From Loktanella sp. (GTDB lineage Bacteria; Pseudomonadota; Alphaproteobacteria; Rhodobacterales; Rhodobacteraceae), in contig JAFPBO010000026.1 in assembly GCA_017390475.1 (NCBI GenBank), positions 124,001-188,000 of the forward strand: DNA of 64,000 bases. Direction: 5' to 3'. The notes under the pieces are model-generated. The model saw nothing but the letters and a program-made list of their open reading frames with translations. It searched no databases and had not been told where the DNA came from. Of this stretch, positions 1 to 8,512 are shown piece after piece. Made by a program: the position numbers and the translations under genes. The stretch's first letter is position 1, and each line of letters starts with the position of its first letter.

Positions 1-1012
1 CGCCAAGCGCCCAGACCGCCGCATCTGCGACAGCCGGGTCAGGGTCGGTGGTCAAGGGCTGCAAGGCCGGGATCATCGCCTTGTCACCCGCATTCCCCAT
101 CGCATAGGCGACATTGCGGATAAAACGGTCGCGGCCAATGCGCTTGATGGGCGAGCCGGAAAACCTTGCCCGGAACCCGGCATCATCCAACTGCGCGAGT
201 TCCAACAAGGGTGGCGCAATCAGATCGTCCCGCGCCGCCAGCCGCGCATCCCGGCCTTCGGCAGCAAATTTGTTCCACGGACAGACCGCCAGACAATCAT
301 CGCAGCCATAGATCCGGTTGCCCATCATGGCGCGCAGATCGGGGTCGACCGGGCCTTTGTGTTCAATCGTCAGATAGGAAATGCAGCGGCGCGCATCCAG
401 ACGGTAAGGGGCGGGAAAAGCCTGCGTCGGGCAGATATCCAAACAGGCAGTGCAGGACCCGCAACGGCTGATCTCGGGCTGATCCGGCTCCAGTTCAACG
501 GTCGTAAAGATCGCCCCCAGAAAAAACCAATTCCCCAAGTCGCGCCCCAGCAGATTGGTATGTTTGCCCTGCCAACCCAGCCCCGCCGCCTGCGCCAGTG
601 GTTTTTCCATGACAGGCGCAGTATCGACAAAAACCTTGATCTCGGCCCCCGGCACTTGGTCGATCAGCCAGCGACCGACGACCTTCAGCCGTTTCTTAAC
701 CACGTCATGATAATCGCGCCCCTGTGCATAGACGCTGATCGCGGCGCGGTCAGGCTGGCCCAACACCGCCAGCGGATCATGATCCGGCGTATAGACCTCG
801 GCCAGCATGATCACCGATTTCGCCTGCGGCCAGAGCGCCGTCGGATCACCGCGCCAGGCCATGCGTTCGGCCATCCATGCCATCTGGCCGTGCATCCCCG
901 CATCGACAAATTCCGCCAGACGCGCAGCCGTCTCCGGCGCGGCATCCGGGCGGCAGATGCCGACCTTGGCAAATCCAGCCTCAAGCGCAAAGGAAACCAA
1001 TCGATCTTTCAT
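1..1012 (-). CDS. queG: Epoxyqueuosine reductase, 3' end cut by window edge
   Basis: Reduces epoxyqueuosine to queuosine in tRNA, a cobalamin and iron-sulfur dependent cytoplasmic step. The frame is open from ATG at 1012 to base 1, giving 337 residues ([13 protein letters not shown]...). Visible are the family's [11 protein letters not shown] segment with the conserved Asp and two ferredoxin-like cysteine groups, [12 protein letters not shown] and [14 protein letters not shown]-like tail ([11 protein letters not shown]) runs off the edge, so only a short C-terminus is missing. GGAAGATGA upstream of the start belongs to a recurrent intergenic repeat. The ATG at 1016 is out of frame. Confidence 0.93.
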   Translation of the reverse strand, partial: MKDRLVSFALEAGFAKVGICRPDAAPETAARLAEFVDAGMHGQMAWMAERMAWRGDPTALWPQAKSVIMLAEVYTPDHDPLAVLGQPDRAAISVYAQGRDYHDVVKKRLKVVGRWLIDQVPGAEIKVFVDTAPVMEKPLAQAAGLGWQGKHTNLLGRDLGNWFFLGAIFTTVELEPDQPEISRCGSCTACLDICPTQAFPAPYRLDARRCISYLTIEHKGPVDPDLRAMMGNRIYGCDDCLAVCPWNKFAAEGRDARLAARDDLIAPPLLELAQLDDAGFRARFSGSPIKRIGRDRFIRNVAYAMGNAGDKAMIPALQPLTTDPDPAVADAAVWALG

Positions 1013-1013
1013 T

Positions 1014-1036
1014 CATCTTCCGAGCTTAAGTATCCC
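1014..1036. repeat. Intergenic repeat, copy 1, with GC-rich hairpin arm
   Basis: CATCTTCCGAG followed by CTTAAGTATCCC. The same 23-bp core, consensus CATCTTCCGAGYNTAARTATCCC, occurs at 10961 and 52763. Here the outer side (1037-1070) is a G/C-rich inverted arm (GGGGGAGCCCC...GGGGC). It lies between queG and the GST gene, and read on the minus strand it delivers GGAAG just before the queG start. Confidence 0.7.
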
Positions 1037-1072
1037 GGGGGAGCCCCGCAGGGGCGGGGGCAGAGCCCCTTC

Positions 1073-1738
1073 TTAAAAATCAAGATCCGCATAATGTGCC
1101 GCCGGTTGAAAGCCCGGCACCTCATCGGCCAGCAACGACCGGAACGCCGGGCGGGATTTGATCTTGGCATACCAATCCTTCACCACCTCATGCCGGTTCC
1201 AGTCCACATCGCTGGTGTAATCCACGCAAGACAAATGCGCCGCCCCGGCAAAATCGGCCAAGGTCATGTCATTGCCCGCCAGCCAGCGGCGATGTTCCAG
1301 CAGATGCGCCATGTAATCGAGGTGATATTTGATCGCCCGCGCGCCTGCTTTGACATTGGCGCTGTCGGGATAGCCGCGGCCCATGACCTTGCGATAGACC
1401 CGTTCGCCGATCAGTTTGGATGTGACCTCTTCATAGAATTTATCGTCGAACCACCCGACCAGACGGCGTACCTCGAACCTTGCATCAGCGTCGCGGGGCA
1501 ACAGCGGCGGGTTGGGGTGCATCTCTTCGAGATACTCGCAAATCGCCGCGCTGTCGGACAACATCTTGCCGTTCAGTTTCAGCACAGGCACCTGACCTGC
1601 GGGATTGCGGCGCAGGAAATCGGCACCCTGTTCCCAGTACCGCTCCTCGACCAAACCGACCTCGATCTTCTTTTCGGCAAGGCAAAGCCGGACTTTGCGC
1701 GAATAGGGGGACAATGGATAGTGATACAGGATGTTCAT
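1073..1738 (-). CDS. Glutathione S-transferase family protein
   Basis: 221-residue protein starting MNILYHYPLSPYSRKVRLCL. The N-terminal thioredoxin-like domain (about 1-80) has a Ser-containing SPYSRKVR site and the cis-Pro segment QVPVLKL followed by DSAAICEYLEE, typical of GSTs. An all-helical C-terminal domain contains NDMTLADFAGAAHL. It probably conjugates or reduces an electrophile with glutathione in the cytoplasm; the substrate cannot be read. The frame stays open upstream to 1873, but the ATG at 1738 gives the family-like N-terminus. It sits 64 bp after mtgA on the same strand. Confidence 0.88.
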   Translation of the reverse strand: MNILYHYPLSPYSRKVRLCLAEKKIEVGLVEERYWEQGADFLRRNPAGQVPVLKLNGKMLSDSAAICEYLEEMHPNPPLLPRDADARFEVRRLVGWFDDKFYEEVTSKLIGERVYRKVMGRGYPDSANVKAGARAIKYHLDYMAHLLEHRRWLAGNDMTLADFAGAAHLSCVDYTSDVDWNRHEVVKDWYAKIKSRPAFRSLLADEVPGFQPAAHYADLDF

Positions 1739-1802
1739 GGCAAACCTAGTTGGGATGATCTCCCTTCCATGCCGCAAGAGGCGCGCAGGTTCAATGCTTG
1801 GC

Positions 1803-2540
1803 TTATCGCTGGAAACAATCCGCGCGACCATCCGCTGCGATGGTCTCGGCCCCGCTGATGATCTGTGCAGCACGATTGCGCGTGAAATTGCCGGGGTTCG
1901 ACGCAGACCGTTCCTTGGGCGCAGGCAAGATCGCGGCCAGCCGTGCTGCCTGCGTCGCAGTCAGATTGGCGGCATCGACGCCGAAGTAGTGTTGCGCTGC
2001 GGCCTGCACGCCAAAGACGCCGGCGTCAAATTCCGCGACATTCAGATAGATTTCCAGAATTCGCCGCTTGCTCCAGAACACTTCAATTACCGGGGTCCAG
2101 AGCGCCTCGATTGTTTTGCGCGACCAGCTACGACCATGCCATAGAAACACGTTCTTGACGACCTGTTGGCTGATCGTCGATGCCCCGCCGCGCCCGCGTT
2201 CCATCGCGGTGCGGATCGCATTCACATCAAGGCCCCAGTGCAGGCAGAAATTGGCGTCCTCTGCCGCGACGGCCGCGCGCACCATGACCGGCGCGATCCT
2301 GTCCATCGGCACCCATTCCTGCTGCACCCCGCCAAGCCTGCGGCCTTCGGCGAACATATAGGCGTTGGTGGGCGGGTTGATCAGCGCGTAAAGCAGGGTC
2401 CAGACCAGCACGAAACCGGCAATGCCCGCGGCAGACCACAAGGCAATGCGGCGCGCTGCCCGCGTGACCCTGCGCAATGGGCCGGTCTTGGCGACGGCTT
2501 TGCGCGACCGGCGCTTACGGGGTTTGGTGGTATCTGCCAT
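1803..2540 (-). CDS. mtgA: Monofunctional biosynthetic peptidoglycan transglycosylase
   Basis: Polymerises lipid II into glycan strands at the outer face of the inner membrane. The 245-residue protein has a basic N-terminus (KPRKRRSRK), one membrane helix at about 31-53 and a GT51 domain. GT51 motifs are present: AAEDANFCLHWG with catalytic Glu near residue 94, GASTISQQ, and KRRILEIYLN. Length matches monofunctional MtgA; there is no transpeptidase domain. It lies downstream of the gltB terminator and upstream of a GST gene. Confidence 0.95.
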   Translation of the reverse strand: MADTTKPRKRRSRKAVAKTGPLRRVTRAARRIALWSAAGIAGFVLVWTLLYALINPPTNAYMFAEGRRLGGVQQEWVPMDRIAPVMVRAAVAAEDANFCLHWGLDVNAIRTAMERGRGGASTISQQVVKNVFLWHGRSWSRKTIEALWTPVIEVFWSKRRILEIYLNVAEFDAGVFGVQAAAQHYFGVDAANLTATQAARLAAILPAPKERSASNPGNFTRNRAAQIISGAETIAADGRADCFQR

Positions 2541-2584
2541 CGCCCTCTATAGCCATATTGTCGCCTGCGGGGTCAAGCAAAGCG

Positions 2585-2616
2585 AACGCCCCGCAGCTGA
2601 TTTCAGCGCGGGGCGT
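2585..2616 (-). terminator. Terminator-like hairpin after gltB
   Basis: AACGCCCCGC pairs with GCGGGGCGTT, and an inner GCTGA/TCAGC stem extends the helix. It lies just beyond the gltB stop (2621) in the minus direction and before the mtgA start. The following run is only weakly T-rich (CGCTTTGCTT). Confidence 0.7.
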
Positions 2617-2620
2617 TGCA

Positions 2621-5600
2621 TCATTCCGCCGGGATCGCGGCTTGTTCGATCGTCAGCGGGTGTTTGAGGTGGACCAGCATTTCCTTAGGACAAACCTGCA
2701 GGAAGTTGTCTTTCTCCAGATCCCAATGTTGCAGGATATCGGCGGCCTTGCGGCTGCCGGTTTCCTTGGCATGGTGTTCGATCAGGCTTTTCAGCTCATC
2801 ATGCCAATGATCCACTGACACGGGACAGGTCACCAGTGTTTCCATATTCATCAGCGCCGGTGCCAGACCTTTGGGATCATAAAGATAGGCCATCCCGCCA
2901 GTCATGCCCGCGCCAAAGTTGGCACCGATGGACCCAAGGATCACCGCCACACCGCCGGTCATATATTCACAGCCATTGGTGCCACAGCCCTCAATCACGA
3001 CATGCGCACCGGAATTGCGCACGGCAAAGCGTTCACCGGCACGGCCAGCAGCAAAGAGATAGCCAGCAGTGGCCCCGTAAAGCACGGTATTGCCAATGAT
3101 CGTGTTCTCAGACGCGACCAGCGGACTGACCATCGGCGGACGGATCACGATTGTGCCGCCCGACAGGCCCTTGCCGACATAGTCATTGGCATCGCCCGAC
3201 ACTTCCAGTTTCAGCCCCGGTGCAGCGAAAGCCCCGAGCGATTGCCCCGCGCTGCCGCGCAGTTTGACCGTCAGGTGATCGGGTTGCAGGCTGTTGCGCA
3301 TGCCGAATTTCGCGACAATATGGCTGCTGGTCCGCGTGCCGATACTGCGCAACGTGTTCTGCACCGCATAATCTAGCTGCATCTTTTCACCATCATTCAG
3401 GAAACGCGCGGCATCCTGCACGATCTGCGCATCCAGCGTGTCATCCACAGGGTTGCGCGGGCGGTGCCGGTCATAGCGGATCTTATGCGCGCCATCGACG
3501 GTGATCAGCAGCGGGTTCAGGTCCAGATCATCCAGATGCGCCGAGCCACGGCTGACCTGCGTCAGCAGATCCGCGCGCCCGATCACGTCATCAAGGCTGC
3601 GCGCACCGATGCTGGCAAGGATTTCACGCACTTCAGTGGCGTAGAAGGTGATCAGATTGACGACCTTTTCCGCATTGCCGGTGAACTTGGCGCGCAAAGC
3701 ATCGTCCTGCGTACACACCCCGACAGGGCAGGTGTTCGACTGGCACTGGCGCACCATGATGCAGCCCATCGCGATCAGGGCGGCGGTGCCGATGCCATAT
3801 TCCTCGGCCCCCATCATCGCGGCCATGACGATATCGCGCCCGGTGCGCAGACCGCCATCGGTGCGCAGGGTGATCCGTTCGCGCAGGTTGTTCATCGCCA
3901 GAACCTGATGCGCCTCGGTCAGGCCCATTTCCCATGGCAGACCGGCATATTTGATCGAGGTGCCGGGCGATGCACCCGTGCCGCCATTGTGACCGGAAAT
4001 CAGGATCACATCGGCCTTGGCTTTTGCCACGCCAGCGGCAATCGTGCCGACACCCGAGGATGCCACCAGTTTCACCGTCACCTTGCAGCGCGGGTTGATC
4101 TGTTTGAGGTCATAGATCAGCTGCGCCAAGTCTTCGATGGAATAGATATCGTGGTGCGGCGGTGGGGAGATCAGCATCACGCCTTCGGTCGAATGGCGCA
4201 GACGGGCGATCAGTTTGGTCACCTTCATGCCGGGCAATTGGCCACCTTCGCCGGGTTTGGCACCTTGAGCGACTTTGATTTCCAGCTCCTCGCAGGCGTT
4301 CAGATATTCGGCGGTGACACCGAACCGGCCCGATGCGACCTGCTTGATCTTCGCACTTGGATTGTCGCCATTCGGTTCAGGCAGGAAATGCGCGGGATCT
4401 TCGCCACCTTCGCCGCTGTCGGATTTCGCGCCGATGCGGTTCATCGCGACGTTCAGGGTTTTATGCGCCTCTGGGCTGAGCGCGCCCAGCGACATACCGG
4501 GTGTGACAAAGCGTTTGCGGATCGCAGTGATGCTTTCGACCTCTTCAATCGGCACTGGCGTGCCAAGCGGTTTGATCGCCAGCAGATCGCGCAGATGGAT
4601 CGGCGGGTTGTTCTGCATCGCCTTGGAATATTGCTGCCACAAAGCATAGGACGCATTGTTGCAGGCAGCCTGCAACATATGCATCGTCTGCGCTTCCCAA
4701 GCGTGTTTTTCGCCGGAACGACGCGCCTTGTAAAAGCCGCCGATGGGCAGCACATCGCTGCCACCTTTCCAGCCGCGCGCGTGCACTTCCTCAACCTTGG
4801 TCTGGATACCCGTCGTGCCGATGCCGGAAATACGGCTGTGCATGCCGGGGAAATATTCCGCGACCATCGCGCGGGACAGGCCCACAGCCTCAAAGTTCAG
4901 GCCACCACGGTAAGATGACAGGACCGAAATCCCCATCTTGGACATGATCTTCAGCAGGCCCGCGTCGATGGCAGCACGGTAGCGCCCGACAGCCTCGGTC
5001 AGGTTGCCGTCGATCAAGCCACGGTTCATGCGGTCCGCGATGGAATCCTGCGCCAGATAGGCGTTCACCGTCGTCGCGCCGCAGCCGATCAGCACGGCAA
5101 AGTAATGCGGGTCAATACATTCGGCAGAACGGACGTTCACCGAGCAGAAAGTCCGCAAGCCCTTGCCTGTCAGCCCCGAATGCACGGCAGATGTCGCAAG
5201 GATCATCGGCATCGGCACGCGGTCTTCGGATTGGTGTTGATCGGTCAGCACCAAATGGCCAGCACCGGAGCGCACTGCATCTTCCGCCTCGGCCCGGATC
5301 CGTTGCAGACCGGCATTCAGCGCGCCGCGTGCGGGGTCAAAGGTGCAATCAATGAAGGCCACGCTATCACCAAACTGGCGCACCATTTCGTCAAATTCAG
5401 AATTGCCAACGAAGGGGCTGTTCAGCACCAGAATTTCTGTCTGCGACGAATCCTCGTCCAGCACGTTTTTCAGGTTGCCGAACCGCGTCTTGAGGCTCAT
5501 CACCCGGCTTTCGCGCAAACTATCGATGGGCGGGTTGGTGACCTGGCTGAAATTCTGGCGGAAGAAATGCGACAGCGGGCGGTAAGTCGTGGACAGCACG

Positions 5601-7153
5601 GCAGAAGGCGTATCATCGCCCATAGAGGCGATCATTTCCTTGCCGTCTTCAGCCATCGGCGCCAGCACCTGTTCCAGTTCTTCAATGGAATAACCGGCGG
5701 CGACCTGCCGCTTGCGCAGCTCTGACCCGGCAAACAGCGGCTTTTCCGGCACGTTGCGCATCAGGTCATTGAGATCGACAACCTTTTCCACCCAATCGCC
5801 GAACGGCTGGGCGGCGGCCAGTTTATCCTTGAGTTCCGTATCGCGATACAGACGCCCTTCGAGCATATCGACAGCGATCATCTGGCCGGGACCAAGTGCG
5901 CCTTTTTCGACGACAGTCGCCTCGTCCACCTGCACCATGCCCATTTCGGATCCGGCGACCAGCAAGCCGTCACCTGTCACGACATAGCGCAGGGGACGCA
6001 GACCGTTGCGGTCCAACCCGCCGCAGACCCAGCGACCATCGGTCATGGCAAGGGCGGCGGGACCGTCCCAAGGTTCCATCACCGCGTTGCAATAGCCGTA
6101 CATATCTTGCCAGGCTTGCGGCATTTCGACGGCCTGCTGCGACCATGCCTCTGGCACCAGCATGGTTTTGGCCATGGGGGCGTTGCGGCCTGCACGCACC
6201 AGCACCTCGAACACGGAATCCAAGGCAGCGGAATCGGACGCGCCCGAGGGGATAATCGGTTTGATATCCTCGGCCTTGTCACCGAATGCGCTGGAGGCCA
6301 TGCGGATTTCATGACTTTTCATCCAGTTGCTATTGCCTTTGAGCGTGTTGATCTCGCCGTTATGGGCCAGCATGCGGAACGGCTGCGCCAGCGACCATTG
6401 CGGGAATGTGTTGGTGGAATAGCGCTGGTGATAGATCGCAAAGGCGCTTTCGAACCGTTCATCCATCAGATCAGGATAGAAGACCGCAACCTGTTCGGCC
6501 AGCATCATGCCCTTGTAGATCACTGACCGGCAGGACAGCGAACACAGGTAGACACCGGGGATCTGGGCGCTTGCGGCAGCTTTTTCGATGCGGCGCCGGA
6601 TGATGTAGAGTTCGCGCTCGAACTCTTCCTCGGTCATGTCCTTTTCGCAGCGGATCAAAATCTGTTCGATTTCGGGCCGTGTCGCATTGGCCTTGTCGCC
6701 CAGAACTTCTGTATTCACCGGCACGTGCCGCCAGCCATAGATATAGTGACCCATGCGCAGGACTTCGGATTCCACGATGGTCCGGCAACGTTCCTGTGCG
6801 CCGAAATCGGTGCGCGGCAAGAAGACCTGACCGACCGCGATCAGCTTGTCATCATCGGGTTCATGGCCAGTGCGGCGAATCTGGTCGTAAAAGAACGGGA
6901 CCGGGATCTGCACATGGATGCCCGCGCCATCGCCTGTCTTGCCATCGGCATCGACAGCGCCACGGTGCCAGATCGCTTTCAGCGCATTGATGCCTTTTGC
7001 CACAACATCGCGGGACGGTGTACCGTCAATCGCCACGACAAGACCGACACCGCAAGATGCATGTTCATCGTCATCCCGATACAGGCCATTTTCGGCCATC
7101 CATTTACGCTTGGCTTCTTCTGCCGCTACCCAAGTCTGGTCATAGATGGTCAT
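2621..7153 (-). CDS. gltB: Glutamate synthase (NADPH) large subunit
   Basis: Large subunit of GOGAT: glutamine + 2-oxoglutarate + NADPH gives two glutamates. The 1510-residue protein has an expected 33-residue propeptide ahead of nucleophile Cys34 (HASCGVGLV) and a class II amidotransferase domain to about 430. A central domain and an FMN-binding synthase barrel follow, with the 3Fe-4S cysteines in CIMVRQCQSNTCPVGVC near 1130-1147. The C-terminal part is a Gly-rich beta-helix (about 1260-1490). AGGAG lies 7 nt before the ATG, inside the upstream gene, which overlaps gltB by 14 nt. It is last in the gltD-two exported proteins-gltB operon. Confidence 0.98.
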   Translation of the reverse strand: MTIYDQTWVAAEEAKRKWMAENGLYRDDDEHASCGVGLVVAIDGTPSRDVVAKGINALKAIWHRGAVDADGKTGDGAGIHVQIPVPFFYDQIRRTGHEPDDDKLIAVGQVFLPRTDFGAQERCRTIVESEVLRMGHYIYGWRHVPVNTEVLGDKANATRPEIEQILIRCEKDMTEEEFERELYIIRRRIEKAAASAQIPGVYLCSLSCRSVIYKGMMLAEQVAVFYPDLMDERFESAFAIYHQRYSTNTFPQWSLAQPFRMLAHNGEINTLKGNSNWMKSHEIRMASSAFGDKAEDIKPIIPSGASDSAALDSVFEVLVRAGRNAPMAKTMLVPEAWSQQAVEMPQAWQDMYGYCNAVMEPWDGPAALAMTDGRWVCGGLDRNGLRPLRYVVTGDGLLVAGSEMGMVQVDEATVVEKGALGPGQMIAVDMLEGRLYRDTELKDKLAAAQPFGDWVEKVVDLNDLMRNVPEKPLFAGSELRKRQVAAGYSIEELEQVLAPMAEDGKEMIASMGDDTPSAVLSTTYRPLSHFFRQNFSQVTNPPIDSLRESRVMSLKTRFGNLKNVLDEDSSQTEILVLNSPFVGNSEFDEMVRQFGDSVAFIDCTFDPARGALNAGLQRIRAEAEDAVRSGAGHLVLTDQHQSEDRVPMPMILATSAVHSGLTGKGLRTFCSVNVRSAECIDPHYFAVLIGCGATTVNAYLAQDSIADRMNRGLIDGNLTEAVGRYRAAIDAGLLKIMSKMGISVLSSYRGGLNFEAVGLSRAMVAEYFPGMHSRISGIGTTGIQTKVEEVHARGWKGGSDVLPIGGFYKARRSGEKHAWEAQTMHMLQAACNNASYALWQQYSKAMQNNPPIHLRDLLAIKPLGTPVPIEEVESITAIRKRFVTPGMSLGALSPEAHKTLNVAMNRIGAKSDSGEGGEDPAHFLPEPNGDNPSAKIKQVASGRFGVTAEYLNACEELEIKVAQGAKPGEGGQLPGMKVTKLIARLRHSTEGVMLISPPPHHDIYSIEDLAQLIYDLKQINPRCKVTVKLVASSGVGTIAAGVAKAKADVILISGHNGGTGASPGTSIKYAGLPWEMGLTEAHQVLAMNNLRERITLRTDGGLRTGRDIVMAAMMGAEEYGIGTAALIAMGCIMVRQCQSNTCPVGVCTQDDALRAKFTGNAEKVVNLITFYATEVREILASIGARSLDDVIGRADLLTQVSRGSAHLDDLDLNPLLITVDGAHKIRYDRHRPRNPVDDTLDAQIVQDAARFLNDGEKMQLDYAVQNTLRSIGTRTSSHIVAKFGMRNSLQPDHLTVKLRGSAGQSLGAFAAPGLKLEVSGDANDYVGKGLSGGTIVIRPPMVSPLVASENTIIGNTVLYGATAGYLFAAGRAGERFAVRNSGAHVVIEGCGTNGCEYMTGGVAVILGSIGANFGAGMTGGMAYLYDPKGLAPALMNMETLVTCPVSVDHWHDELKSLIEHHAKETGSRKAADILQHWDLEKDNFLQVCPKEMLVHLKHPLTIEQAAIPAE

Positions 7154-7847
7154 TGGCTTTCTCCTTCAAGATATCGGCAGATGAGATGGCGATGCCACAG
7201 CCATGTTTCGGGCTGGCGCTTAGAAAACCGGGTTCCCCCGGAAAGATGAATTCGACAGGCGTATTGTCGCGGCTGGTCGTCCCGCCCGCTGTCGTGACAG
7301 TGCTGGTGCCGGACAGAAACATCCGCCAGTCGCGGCTGACGAATTCATTGCCGCTGCTGGACCAGATTTCAGCACCCGATGCGTCAAAGGCGGTGATCTC
7401 ATAGGCGGTTTCTTCCAGCGTCACACCGTCGATGGTGACCTGCCGCCCGGTCAGACTGTCCTGCCCGACATAGCGGGTTTCACCGACCTCTGCCGACAGG
7501 GTGCGGAAATCCCAGGTATCAAGGTTGGTGGCGAACAGTTCCGTCAGCGATGCTGGATCAACAGGATCAGGGGCCAGTGTTTCATTGATCCCGGCAAGGA
7601 CGTGAAAGCTGGCGATCCATTGCGCCTCATCATCGGTCTGACCGACATAGGTCAGGCCCTGTTCATCCAGCGACACCCGGCGTTTCATACCTGCCGCGTC
7701 ATTGTTGCAGGTGAAATGATGTTCAACTTCGCAGCTTGTGTTCTGCACCGTCACGAACGCGGTGCAGCCCGCAGGCAACGAAAATGTCGCCGGGCCCTGC
7801 GCGAAGGCCGGGCCAGCGATCATGGTCAGGGCCATTGCTACTCTCAT
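7140..7847 (-). CDS. Exported cysteine-containing protein of unknown function, GOGAT-linked paralogue B
   Basis: I do not recognise this 235-residue family. MRVAMALTMIAGPAFA is a signal peptide with an AxA cleavage site, so the product should be periplasmic. Cysteines at 28, 39, 47 and 217 match those of the neighbouring 222-residue protein. Shared segments are GCT...VQ...C...TC..DAAG, LFA..LDTWDF, the VDGVTLEETAYE-like strand region, and a C-terminal (E/D)FI(F/Y)PGE.GF followed by Cys. The ATG overlaps the previous stop by 4 nt (ATGA) and its 3' end overlaps gltB by 14 nt, so translation is probably coupled. Two disulfides are inferred, not seen. Confidence 0.85.
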   Translation of the reverse strand: MRVAMALTMIAGPAFAQGPATFSLPAGCTAFVTVQNTSCEVEHHFTCNNDAAGMKRRVSLDEQGLTYVGQTDDEAQWIASFHVLAGINETLAPDPVDPASLTELFATNLDTWDFRTLSAEVGETRYVGQDSLTGRQVTIDGVTLEETAYEITAFDASGAEIWSSSGNEFVSRDWRMFLSGTSTVTTAGGTTSRDNTPVEFIFPGEPGFLSASPKHGCGIAISSADILKEKANDHL

Positions 7848-8512
7848 GGCTGAAACGCGGATTCGATGACGTTACATTCATAGCGCGGCTTGTCGCTGAA
7901 AAATCCGTCTTCGCCCGGATAGATGAAATCTACGGGCGAGGAATCGGTGATCTGATCGGGGTTGGCATCATCCCAAGCCTGTCCGAGAAAGAACAAACGA
8001 TGCGTTTCGCTGACGAATTGCCGGCCAGAGCCAGCGTAGATCTCGTTCCCATCAGCATCCAGCGTGCGTCCCTGGAATTCCGTTTCCAGCAAGGTTTCAT
8101 CGCCGATCACAAAGGTCTCGCCGGTCAGCATGTCAAACCCGACATGGCGTTCCGGCCCGTCGTCAGTATCCAGCGTGAAATCCCATGTATCCAACCCGTT
8201 GGCGAACAGCTCATCCAGCGATGCCGGGTCCGGCGCGGGCACTTGCAGCATTTCATTGCCGGTGACTTTATAGCTTTCCATCCATTGGAACTGATCATCG
8301 ACACGTTGGACGCTGAACACGCCCGCCTGCCCGATCAGCGCGATCCACTGATCACCTGCCGCGTCAGCCTCGCAGGTCCAGACATTGACCATGACACAGT
8401 TGCGATGCTGCACGGTCAGTTTGCCCGTGCAACCATCGGGCGCGGCAAAGCTTTGCTGGGCCACGGCAGGCGTGGCCATGGCAAGCGCCATGATCAATAC
8501 GGCGCGCATCAT
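7844..8512 (-). CDS. Exported cysteine-containing protein of unknown function, GOGAT-linked paralogue A
   Basis: Unrecognised 222-residue protein with signal peptide MMRAVLIMALAMATPAVA and predicted cleavage before QQSF. Cysteines 28, 39, 47 and 213 align with those of the next gene, and the conserved blocks (GCTGKLTVQ, WTCEADAAGD, LDTWDF, DFIYPGEDGFF) show a tandem duplication that has since diverged. It overlaps gltD by 4 nt upstream and its paralogue by 4 nt downstream. The position between cytoplasmic GOGAT subunits is odd for a periplasmic protein. No enzymatic motif is evident. Confidence 0.85.
   Translation of the reverse strand: MMRAVLIMALAMATPAVAQQSFAAPDGCTGKLTVQHRNCVMVNVWTCEADAAGDQWIALIGQAGVFSVQRVDDQFQWMESYKVTGNEMLQVPAPDPASLDELFANGLDTWDFTLDTDDGPERHVGFDMLTGETFVIGDETLLETEFQGRTLDADGNEIYAGSGRQFVSETHRLFFLGQAWDDANPDQITDSSPVDFIYPGEDGFFSDKPRYECNVIESAFQP

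Noticed and set aside
359..1858. 499-codon plus-strand open frame
   Set aside because: Antisense to queG and the GST; crosses the intergenic repeat and has shadow composition.
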